Of a stretch of 64,000 nt of DNA, positions 57,388 to 64,000 are shown piece after piece (position 1 is the stretch's first letter; each line of letters starts with the position of its first letter). Under the pieces are notes generated by a model. It saw nothing but the letters and a program-made list of their open reading frames with translations. It ran no database searches and was not told the origin of the DNA. The stretch spans positions 385,673-449,672 of the forward strand of contig NZ_KQ948990.1 of the NCBI RefSeq assembly GCF_001514265.1. The letters are read 5' to 3'. The position numbers were made by a program, and so were the translations under genes. This DNA comes from Streptomyces resistomycificus (GTDB lineage Bacteria > Actinomycetota > Actinomycetes > Streptomycetales > Streptomycetaceae).

Positions 57388-59990
57388 TGTCCACGACCCC
57401 CACGATCGTGCTCGTCGGCCACGGCATGGTCGGCCAGCGCTTCCTCGAAGCGCTCGCCGAGCGCGGCCTGACCGCCACGCACCGCGTGGTCGTGCTGTGC
57501 GAGGAGCCGCGTCCCGCGTACGACCGCGTAGCACTCACCTCGTACTTCTCGGGCAAGACGCCCGAGGACCTCTCCATGACCGACATGGAGTTCATCAAGG
57601 ACCACGGCATCGAGCTGTACGTCGGTGACCCGGCGGAGACGATCGACCGCGAGGCGCGCCGGGTGACCTCCCGCTCGGGCCTGGTCGTCGACTACGACGT
57701 CCTGGTGCTCGCCACCGGCTCCTACCCCTTCGTCCCGCCCGTCCCCCACAAGGACGCCGAGGGCTGCTTCGTCTACCGCACGATCGACGACCTGCTCGCC
57801 ATCGAGGAGTACGCCAAGACCCGCTCCACCGGCGCGGTGGTCGGCGGCGGGCTGCTCGGACTCGAGGCGGCCGGCGCCCTGAAGGGTCTCGGACTCACCT
57901 CCCACATCGTGGAGTTCGCGCCCCGACTGATGCCCGTCCAGGTCGACGAGGGCGGCGGCGCGGCCCTCCTGCGCACCATCGAGGAGATGGGCCTGTCCGT
58001 CCACACGGGCGTGGGCACGCAGGAGATCGTGGTCGACGAGTCCGGCGCGGTCACCGGCATGAAGCTGTCCGACGGTTCCGAACTCGCCACCGACCTGGTG
58101 GTGTTCTCCGCCGGTGTCCGCCCCCGCGACCAGCTGGCCCGCGACTGCGGTCTGACGGTCGGAGAGCGCGGCGGCATCACCGTCGACGCACAGTGCCGCA
58201 CCGTCTCCGACCCGCACGTCTTCGCGATCGGCGAGTGCGCGCTGGCCTCCGACGGCCGGGTGTACGGCCTGGTCGCCCCCGGTTACGAGCAGGCGGAGAC
58301 GGCGGCCGCGACGATCGCCGAGGACGAGGCGGAGTTCACCGGCGCCGACCTCTCCACCAAGCTGAAGCTGCTCGGCGTGGACGTGGCGTCCTTCGGCGAC
58401 GCGCACGGCACGACCGACGACTGCCTGGACGTCGTCTACTCCGACTCCCGCGCGGGCCTGTACAAGAAGCTGGTCATCGGCCGCGACGGCACGCTGCTCG
58501 GCGGCATCCTGGTCGGCGACGCGGACGCGTACGGCACGCTGAAGGCCTTCACCGGCTCGATCCCGCCGGTGTCGCCCGAGTCGCTGGTCCTGCCGGCCGG
58601 CGCCGGGGAGTCCGTCCAGCTCGGCCCGTCCGCGCTGCCGGACGAGGCGATCATCTGCTCCTGCCACAACGTGTCCAAGGGCGCGATCCGCGGCGCGGTC
58701 ACCGACCACCAGTGCACGACCGTGCCCGAGGTGAAGAAGTGCACCAAGGCCGGTACCGGCTGCGGCAGTTGCGTCAAGGTCCTCGGCCAGCTGGTCACCG
58801 CCGAGCTGGAGGCGAGCGGCGTCGAGGTCGACAAGGGCCTGTGCGCCTGCTTCGGGCAGACCCGCGAGGAGCTGTACGAGATCGTCCTCGCCCTGCGCAT
58901 CAACACCTACCAAGACCTCCTCGACCGCTACGGCCGCGACGGTGCCCGGGGCGGCGACGGCTGCGACATCTGCAAGCCGGCGGTCGGCTCGATCATCGCC
59001 TCCCTCGCCCCGACCATCGGCGCGAGCGGCTACGTCCTGGACGGTGAGCAGGCGGCGCTGCAGGAGACCAACGACCACTTCCTGGCCAACCTCCAGAAGA
59101 ACGGCTCGTACTCGGTCGTCCCCCGCATCCCCGGCGGTGAGATCACCCCCGAGGGCCTCATCGTGATCGGTGAGATCGCCCGCGACTTCGGTCTCTACAC
59201 GAAGATCACCGGCGGCCAGCGGATCGACATGTTCGGCGCCCGCGTCGAGCAGCTCCCGCTCATCTGGACCCGGTTGGTGGACGCCGGCTTCGAGTCCGGC
59301 CACGCCTACGGCAAGTCCCTGCGCACGGTGAAGTCCTGTGTCGGCCAGACCTGGTGCCGCTACGGCGTCCAGGACTCGGTCCGCATGGCGATCGACCTGG
59401 AGCTGCGCTACCGGGGCCTCAGGTCCCCGCACAAGCTGAAGTCGGCGGTGTCGGGCTGCGCCCGCGAGTGCGCCGAGGCCCAGTCGAAGGACTTCGGCGT
59501 CATCGCCACCTCCAACGGCTGGAACCTGTACGTCGGCGGCAACGGCGGCGCCACCCCGCGCCACGCGGACCTGCTCGCCCAGGACCTGACGGACGCCGAA
59601 CTGATCAAACTGATCGACCGGTTCCTGATGTTCTACATCCGCACCGCCGACCGTCTGGAGCGCACCTCCACCTGGCTGGAGCGGATCCCCGGCGGCCTGG
59701 ACCACGTCCGGGACGTCGTGGTGGAGGACTCCCTCGGCATCTGCGAGGAGCTGGAGTCCCTGATGACGGCCCACGTCGCGCACTACGCCGACGAGTGGGC
59801 GACCACCATCAACGACCCCGAGAAGCTCTCCCGGTTCGTGTCCTTCGTGAACGCACCCGACACCCCCGACCCGGTCGTCGGCTTCGTCCCCGAGCGCGAC
59901 CAGATCAAGCCCGACCTGCCGTTGCTGTCCATCGGCATGCGGCCCACCGGAAACGCGGCAGACGTCCTGGAAGGAAGCGCCCAGCGATGA
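57387..59990 (+). CDS. nirB: Nitrite reductase large subunit (NirB)
   Basis: An 867-residue siroheme enzyme reducing nitrite to ammonium with NADH. The N-terminal FAD/NAD domains (IVLVGHGMVGQRFLEAL, AVVGGGLLGLEAAGALK) are followed by the BFD [2Fe-2S] region (IICSCHNVSKGAI, GTGCGSCVKVLGQL) and a second Cys pair (CDICKPAVGSI). The nitrite-reductase halves follow, with siroheme-[4Fe-4S] ligands in VGQTWCRYGVQDS and SGCARECAEAQ. Length is typical. The ATG at 57387 overlaps the upstream gene and nirD follows with a 4-bp overlap, so three subunits are cotranslated. Confidence 0.96.
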   Translation: MSTTPTIVLVGHGMVGQRFLEALAERGLTATHRVVVLCEEPRPAYDRVALTSYFSGKTPEDLSMTDMEFIKDHGIELYVGDPAETIDREARRVTSRSGLVVDYDVLVLATGSYPFVPPVPHKDAEGCFVYRTIDDLLAIEEYAKTRSTGAVVGGGLLGLEAAGALKGLGLTSHIVEFAPRLMPVQVDEGGGAALLRTIEEMGLSVHTGVGTQEIVVDESGAVTGMKLSDGSELATDLVVFSAGVRPRDQLARDCGLTVGERGGITVDAQCRTVSDPHVFAIGECALASDGRVYGLVAPGYEQAETAAATIAEDEAEFTGADLSTKLKLLGVDVASFGDAHGTTDDCLDVVYSDSRAGLYKKLVIGRDGTLLGGILVGDADAYGTLKAFTGSIPPVSPESLVLPAGAGESVQLGPSALPDEAIICSCHNVSKGAIRGAVTDHQCTTVPEVKKCTKAGTGCGSCVKVLGQLVTAELEASGVEVDKGLCACFGQTREELYEIVLALRINTYQDLLDRYGRDGARGGDGCDICKPAVGSIIASLAPTIGASGYVLDGEQAALQETNDHFLANLQKNGSYSVVPRIPGGEITPEGLIVIGEIARDFGLYTKITGGQRIDMFGARVEQLPLIWTRLVDAGFESGHAYGKSLRTVKSCVGQTWCRYGVQDSVRMAIDLELRYRGLRSPHKLKSAVSGCARECAEAQSKDFGVIATSNGWNLYVGGNGGATPRHADLLAQDLTDAELIKLIDRFLMFYIRTADRLERTSTWLERIPGGLDHVRDVVVEDSLGICEELESLMTAHVAHYADEWATTINDPEKLSRFVSFVNAPDTPDPVVGFVPERDQIKPDLPLLSIGMRPTGNAADVLEGSAQR

Positions 59991-60337
59991 CACTGGCACC
60001 CGAGACGACCGACCTGAAGGTCCAGCTCCTGCTCGCCGAGGAGTGGTTCACGGTCTGCGACCTGAGCCTGCTGCTGCCGGGCCGCGGCGTGGCGGCACTG
60101 CTGCCCGACGGCCGCCAGGTGGCCGTGTTCCGCGACCGCGCCGGCTCCCTGTACGCCGTCGACAACCGCGACCCGTTCAGCGGCGCGGCAGTCCTCTCCC
60201 GCGGCCTGCTCGGCGCCCAGCAGGGCCGGCCGTTCGTCGCCTCTCCGCTGCTGAAGCAGCGCTTCGACCTGGAGTCGGGGCAGTGCCTGGACGACGAGTC
60301 GGTGCGGATCGCCACCTACGAGGTCCGCGCCTCGTAA
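59987..60337 (+). CDS. nirD: Nitrite reductase small subunit (NirD)
   Basis: A 116-residue protein with a Rieske-like fold (VCDLSLLLPGRGVAALLPDG, YAVDNRDPFSGAAVLSRGLL, FVASPLLKQRFDLESGQC). Like other NirD proteins it lacks the Cys/His ligands of true Rieske clusters. It partners NirB. The ATG at 59987 overlaps the nirB stop (ATGA). Confidence 0.95.
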   Translation: MTLAPETTDLKVQLLLAEEWFTVCDLSLLLPGRGVAALLPDGRQVAVFRDRAGSLYAVDNRDPFSGAAVLSRGLLGAQQGRPFVASPLLKQRFDLESGQCLDDESVRIATYEVRAS

Positions 60338-60382
60338 GAAGTGTTCTCGATCGACCGTTCCAACCGAATCCAGGCTCGGTCC

Positions 60383-60641
60383 GTGCCCAGGACCAAGGAG
60401 TTCGATCCCGAGGCCGCGCTCCAGACAGCTCTTGAGCTGTTCTGGCGGCGCGGCTTCGTGGCGACGTCGACGGCGGACCTGGTCGAGCACCTGGGCATCG
60501 GACGCGCCAGCATATACGCGACCTTCGGCAACAAGCACGAGCTGTACCTGAAGGCACTCCAGCGCTACCAGGAGCAGCTGCCGGACCTGCTGCGGGAACT
60601 GTCCCAGCCGGGCCCCGTGCTGCCCGCGGTGACGGGCCGCA
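60383..60641 (+). pseudogene. TetR regulator, truncated by deletion
   Basis: A GTG at 60383 begins PRTKEFDPEAALQTALELFW, and the HTH TSTADLVEHLGIGRASIYAT plus FGNKHELYLKALQRY is intact. After about 80 residues (near LLRELSQPGPVLPAV) the ligand-binding domain is lost and the frame continues into out-of-frame SDR sequence until 60754. The DNA-binding part could still be made, but dimerisation and sensing are gone. It lies 45 bp after nirD, on the same strand. Confidence 0.8.
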
Positions 60642-60722
60642 GCCGTCCTCCACCTGGCCTCGGACGCCGCCGCCTCGACGGCGGGCACCGACCTGGTGGT
60701 GGACGGCGGCGCGACGGCCTGA
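60642..60722 (+). pseudogene. C-terminal remnant of an SDR oxidoreductase
   Basis: In a frame different from the TetR fragment, codons from 60642 read AVLHLASDAAASTAGTDLVV and then DGGATA before a TGA. This is the characteristic end of FabG-like short-chain dehydrogenases. Only about 26 codons remain. The junction with the TetR fragment marks a deletion that removed the rest of both genes. Confidence 0.8.
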
Positions 60723-60732
60723 TCGCGCGCCC

Positions 60733-61659
60733 TCACCCCCGCAGCCGGTCGTAGGTGACGCCGGTCAGCTTCTCCGACGCGGCCCAAAGCCGTTGCCCGG
60801 CCGTGTCGTCGCGCGTCCAGGGCGCCCGCCAGGAGGATCCCGGCGTCCCGCGCCACATCACGAAGGCCGGGCCGGTGAAGGAGTCGGGGCGTACGCCGGG
60901 CGCGGTCGCGGCGTGCAGGGTGGGCAGGGCGCCCGCCTCGGCGGACTGGGCGAAGAAGCGGTTGCCGATCCTCATGAACCGCTCGGTGGCCCGGCGACCG
61001 GACATGCGGGGTCCCGCGGTCTGGAGGTTGGTGGCGGCGTACCCGGGGTGGGCCGCCGCCGCGACGACGTCGGAGCCGTGGGCGGCCAGTCTGCGCGCCA
61101 GTTCGTGCGTGAAGAGCAGGTTGGCGGACTTGGAGCGCGCATAGGCGGTCCAACGCCGGTACCCGCGCTCGCTGTTGAGGTCGGTGATGTCGATGTTGGC
61201 CAGCGCGTGCGCCGTGCTGGAGACGGTCACGACGCGCGCACCGGGCGTGGCGAGCAGCGTGGGCAGCAGCAGCCCGGTGAGCGCGAAGTGCCCGAGGTGG
61301 TTGACGCCGAACTGCGTCTCGAACCCGTCCACGGTCGTGCCGTACGGCAGCGCCATCACGCCCGCGTTGTTCACGAGCAGGTCGAGCCGGTCGTAGGGAA
61401 GGTCGGCCGCGAACTGCCGTACGGAGGCGAGGTCCCCGAGGTCGAGGCGTCTGAACTCCACATGGGCGCCGGGCACTTCGGTGGCCATCCGGTCGCCGGC
61501 CTCGACAGCGCGGGCCTCGCTCCGGCAGGCCAGCACGACCCGGGCGCCCCGCCGCGCCAGTTCTCGCGCGGTGACGTAACCGATGCCGCTGTTGGCCCCG
61601 GTGACGACGGCGGTTCGGCCGTCCTGATCGGGGATGTCCTTCTCTCTCCAGCCGACCAT
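60733..61659 (-). CDS. Short-chain dehydrogenase/reductase, retinol-dehydrogenase-like
   Basis: A 308-residue SDR. The NAD(P) motif TGANSGIGYVTARELA, the NNAGVM strand and the catalytic YARSK (with VVTVSSTAH Ser) are present. The C-terminal extension (PDSFTGPAFVMWRGTPG, TGVTYDRLRG) matches retinol-dehydrogenase-type SDRs of actinobacteria. The ATG at 61659 (MVGWREKDIPDQDG) follows GGGAGGTCGGCC. The substrate is unknown. It converges on the TetR/SDR scar. Confidence 0.9.
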   Translation of the reverse strand: MVGWREKDIPDQDGRTAVVTGANSGIGYVTARELARRGARVVLACRSEARAVEAGDRMATEVPGAHVEFRRLDLGDLASVRQFAADLPYDRLDLLVNNAGVMALPYGTTVDGFETQFGVNHLGHFALTGLLLPTLLATPGARVVTVSSTAHALANIDITDLNSERGYRRWTAYARSKSANLLFTHELARRLAAHGSDVVAAAAHPGYAATNLQTAGPRMSGRRATERFMRIGNRFFAQSAEAGALPTLHAATAPGVRPDSFTGPAFVMWRGTPGSSWRAPWTRDDTAGQRLWAASEKLTGVTYDRLRG

Positions 61660-61690
61660 GGCCGACCTCCCTCAGCCGACGGGTGGGGGT

Positions 61691-63463
61691 TCAGCCTACG
61701 AGCGGAGGGCGCTCGGCGTAATCGTCCGGGAGGGGCCGTGTGTCGAGGTAGAACCACTCGGCGCCGGGGCCGGGGACGGAGGGCGGCGTCGAGGGGGCGG
61801 TGGCCGGTCCGGTCCCCGGCGTGACGGGCGCCGTCCGGGACGTGGACTCCTCGACCGGAGGTGTCACCGGCTTCGCCGGCCCCGGCATCAGCAGCTCCAC
61901 CCGCAGGCCGTTCCCCCGCTGCTGGGCGGTGAACTCCTCCACCTGGTTGCGGCAGGCGTGGTCCAGGTGGGTCACGCCGGTCAGGTCGAGGCGGATACGG
62001 GGCCTGCCCGACGCCGCCGCGGCCTCCAGCGCCTCGATGACCTGCGGCAGCCGCAGGAAGGTCGCGTTGCCGGCCATGACGACCTTGGCGGTGTCGTCGT
62101 CGACATGCTGCCGGATCACGGTCTTGGACATCCGGAGCGCGGCCAGCACGATGCCGGCGGCGAGGCCCACGATCACGCCTTCGAGCAGCGCCGTCGCGAA
62201 GATGACCAGCGTGGTCAGGGTCATCACCGCGAACTCGCCCCGGTCCTGGCGCCACATCTTCGGGAACTCCTCCGGCGCGAACAGCTTCCACCCGCTGTAC
62301 ACCAGCACCCCGGCCAGCACCGAGATCGGGATGAGCGCGAGGACCTGCGGCAGCAGCAGCGCGAACGCCAGCAGCCACAGGCCGTGCAGGGTGCGGGAGA
62401 GGCGGGTCTTCGCGCCCGCCTGGACGTTCGCCGAACTGCGCGCCACCACGGCCGTGACGGGCAGGGCCCCGAGGATGCCCGCCACCGTGTTCCCGGCGCC
62501 CTGGGCGATGAGTTCGGTGTTGTAGCGGGTGCGCGGGCCGCTGTGCATACGGTCCACCGCGGCCGCCGTGAACAGGCTCTCGGCGGAGGCGATCACCGTG
62601 AAGGTGAGGATGGACGTGATGATCGCCACGTCCGCGAGCCCGGCGAATTGTTCTCCGCCGGGCACCTGCACGGCGGCGAGCAGATTGCCGACCTGCAGGG
62701 TCTTCACCTCCACCCCGGGCAGCGCGGCGACCCCGATACCGATGCCCACGGCGACCAGCGCGGCCGGCACCTTCCTGACCGGGCCCGGGACCTTCTTCCA
62801 CACGAAGCTCAGGACCACGGTGAGGGCGCCGAGCAGCGTGGCGATCATCGCCTGCCGGTCGGTGAGGATGTCGGCGAACAGCCCCGGGATCCCGGCCAGG
62901 TTCTCGATCGGGGTACCGGGCGCGTTGTGGTCGGCCATCGGATAGGCCTGGCTGAACATCAGCGGCAGTCCGATGCCCGCCAGCATGCCCTGGACGACGG
63001 CCAGGGAGATCGCCTGGAACATCCGGCCGAGCCGCACGACGCCGAGGACGATCTGCAGGATCCCGGAGCCCAGCACGATCACGCCGAGCATCGCCACGCC
63101 GTGTTCGGCGACGGTCTCCGCGACCAGCGCGGCCAGGCCTGCGGCGGGTCCGCTGACCTGCAGCGTGCTCCCCCGCACCGCACCGACCACCAGCCCGCCG
63201 ATCACCCCGGAGATGATCCCGAGCTCGGCCGGCACCCCGGAGGCCACGGCGACGCCGATGCAGAGGGGAAGGGCGACGAGGAAGACGACGAGGGAGGCGG
63301 TGATCTCGGTGCCCAGGTCGGACTTGTCCCGGCTCCGGGAGGCCTGGGTGCCGCCCCCTGAGTCGTCGTACCCGGAGCCGTCACCCCCGGCCCCGTCGCG
63401 GGAGCCGGACGCCGGGCGGGTCCGGAAGACCGCGCCCCGTCCCTTCGCATGTGCCCCGCTCAT
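61691..63463 (-). CDS. SulP-family anion transporter with STAS domain
   Basis: A 590-residue membrane transporter with about eleven to twelve helices. The SulP core includes LVVFLVALPLCIGVAVASGV and STLQVSGPAAGLAALVAETV. A C-terminal STAS domain follows (RIRLDLTGVTHLDHACRNQV) and a Pro/Thr-rich tail. Coupled by ATGA to a beta-carbonic anhydrase, it is most likely a bicarbonate transporter (BicA-like) rather than a sulphate transporter. The ATG at 63463 is used because of this coupling. Confidence 0.92.
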   Translation of the reverse strand: MSGAHAKGRGAVFRTRPASGSRDGAGGDGSGYDDSGGGTQASRSRDKSDLGTEITASLVVFLVALPLCIGVAVASGVPAELGIISGVIGGLVVGAVRGSTLQVSGPAAGLAALVAETVAEHGVAMLGVIVLGSGILQIVLGVVRLGRMFQAISLAVVQGMLAGIGLPLMFSQAYPMADHNAPGTPIENLAGIPGLFADILTDRQAMIATLLGALTVVLSFVWKKVPGPVRKVPAALVAVGIGIGVAALPGVEVKTLQVGNLLAAVQVPGGEQFAGLADVAIITSILTFTVIASAESLFTAAAVDRMHSGPRTRYNTELIAQGAGNTVAGILGALPVTAVVARSSANVQAGAKTRLSRTLHGLWLLAFALLLPQVLALIPISVLAGVLVYSGWKLFAPEEFPKMWRQDRGEFAVMTLTTLVIFATALLEGVIVGLAAGIVLAALRMSKTVIRQHVDDDTAKVVMAGNATFLRLPQVIEALEAAAASGRPRIRLDLTGVTHLDHACRNQVEEFTAQQRGNGLRVELLMPGPAKPVTPPVEESTSRTAPVTPGTGPATAPSTPPSVPGPGAEWFYLDTRPLPDDYAERPPLVG

Positions 63464-64000
63464 CCGGTGTGCACCCGGAAGCGGCCGTCGTCGTCGAGCT
63501 CGGACACGCGCCCAGTGTCGATCTCGTAGTACCAGCCGTGCAGCCGCAGCCGGCCCGCGTCCAGCCGCTGCCGCACCACGGGGTGGCTGCGCAGCGCGGC
63601 CAGCTGGTTGACGACGTTGCGCTGGGCCACGTCGGACAGCGACGGGTCGTCGGGGCCGTCGAGCATCGGCGCCAGTTCGGGGCGGGCCACCTGCAGCCAC
63701 GCGTCCACACCCGGCAGCGCGGTCAGGTCGTCGCCGGACTTCAGCGCGCCCATCGCGCCGCAGTGTGAGTGACCGCACACGACGACATGCTGAACCCCGA
63801 GGACCTCCAGCGCGTACTCGATGGTGGCCGCCTCGCCGCCGGCCCCGGGCCGCCCGTAGGACGGCACGATATTGCCCGCGTTCCGCAGTTCGAATATCTC
63901 TCCGGGCCGGGCACCCGTAATGAGCGCGGGTATGACCCGGGAATCCGAGCAGGTAATGAAGAGTGCCTCGGGATATTGCCCCTCGGCCAGTTTCCGGTAT
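63460..64000 (-). CDS. Beta-class carbonic anhydrase (5' end cut by window)
   Basis: At least 179 residues of a beta-carbonic anhydrase, which interconverts CO2 and bicarbonate. Zinc ligands are visible: Cys in ITCSDSRVIPAL, then His and Cys in VVVCGHSHCGAMGAL. ELRNAGNIVPSYG is the typical following segment. The C-terminal part (LHGWYYEIDTGRVSELDDDG) is complete. The start lies beyond base 64000. It is the first gene of the unit with the SulP transporter and would supply or consume its bicarbonate. Confidence 0.95.
   Translation of the reverse strand, partial: YRKLAEGQYPEALFITCSDSRVIPALITGARPGEIFELRNAGNIVPSYGRPGAGGEAATIEYALEVLGVQHVVVCGHSHCGAMGALKSGDDLTALPGVDAWLQVARPELAPMLDGPDDPSLSDVAQRNVVNQLAALRSHPVVRQRLDAGRLRLHGWYYEIDTGRVSELDDDGRFRVHTG

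Overview
The window is high-GC actinobacterial chromosome, almost certainly Streptomyces. The evidence is strong third-position G/C bias, many GTG starts, ATGA/TGATG-coupled genes, an hrdA-type sigma factor beside dnaG, an Mbl-type MreB homologue, a class F sortase, GlnR-like boxes at nitrate genes, and the scattered palindromic element around a gttccccgcgcccct core. From memory, the order matB, mbl, hrdA-dnaG, nasA, nirBD matches the core arm of the S. coelicolor chromosome (roughly SCO2444-SCO2490), so most of the window is conserved backbone with accessory patches.

Layout. 1-12 kb: a hypothetical protein, an ATP-grasp enzyme, a MerR-PP2C fusion regulator, malonyl-CoA synthetase (matB) coupled to a fused two-domain carboxyltransferase, mbl, then a partner-switching group (MEDS-HATPase anti-sigma-like kinase, STAS protein, STAS-ANTAR protein), a helical hypothetical protein and a luciferase-like monooxygenase. 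12-15.3 kb: a small membrane protein overlapping a large STAND/TPR ATPase, the two sharing an unusual repeat motif across a frame change. 15.3-31 kb is the accessory patch: a GH32 fructan hydrolase with a nested duplicated module, an esterase, a VapBC toxin-antitoxin pair, YjbR and AraC proteins, two DUF418 membrane proteins flanking an ABC exporter and a two-component system, several gene remnants, and three tRNAs. 31-44 kb: a divergent FGGY kinase, a heterodimeric ABC exporter, hrdA, dnaG, a ferredoxin-reductase-like flavoprotein, a dGTPase, a five-copy intergenic repeat, a CbiX-type chelatase and a DUF218 protein.

44.7-60.3 kb centres on nitrogen assimilation. NasA (nitrate reductase), an extra FAD reductase, NirB and NirD (nitrite reductase) would turn nitrate into ammonium; the CbiX-type chelatase may supply siroheme. 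Both nasA and the nir operon have GlnR-like boxes upstream. Between them lie a glutamylcyclotransferase-like protein, a secreted M4 protease, a sortase with its likely anchored substrate, and a GNAT acetyltransferase. Divergent from nasA is a three-gene cassette that I cannot assign to a known pathway: a stand-alone adenylation domain without carrier protein, a six-helix haem/NAD reductase-like membrane protein, and a crotonase. The right end holds a deletion scar fusing a TetR fragment to an SDR tail, an intact SDR, and a SulP transporter coupled to a beta-carbonic anhydrase cut by the window edge.

The least explained items are the adenylation/membrane-reductase/crotonase cassette (44679-48292), the repeat-sharing membrane protein and STAND pair (12031-15286), the nested module inside the levanase-type enzyme, the FGGY kinase with an altered catalytic motif, and the 7-residue minisatellite inside NasA. 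All calls come from reading the sequence; no database search was run.
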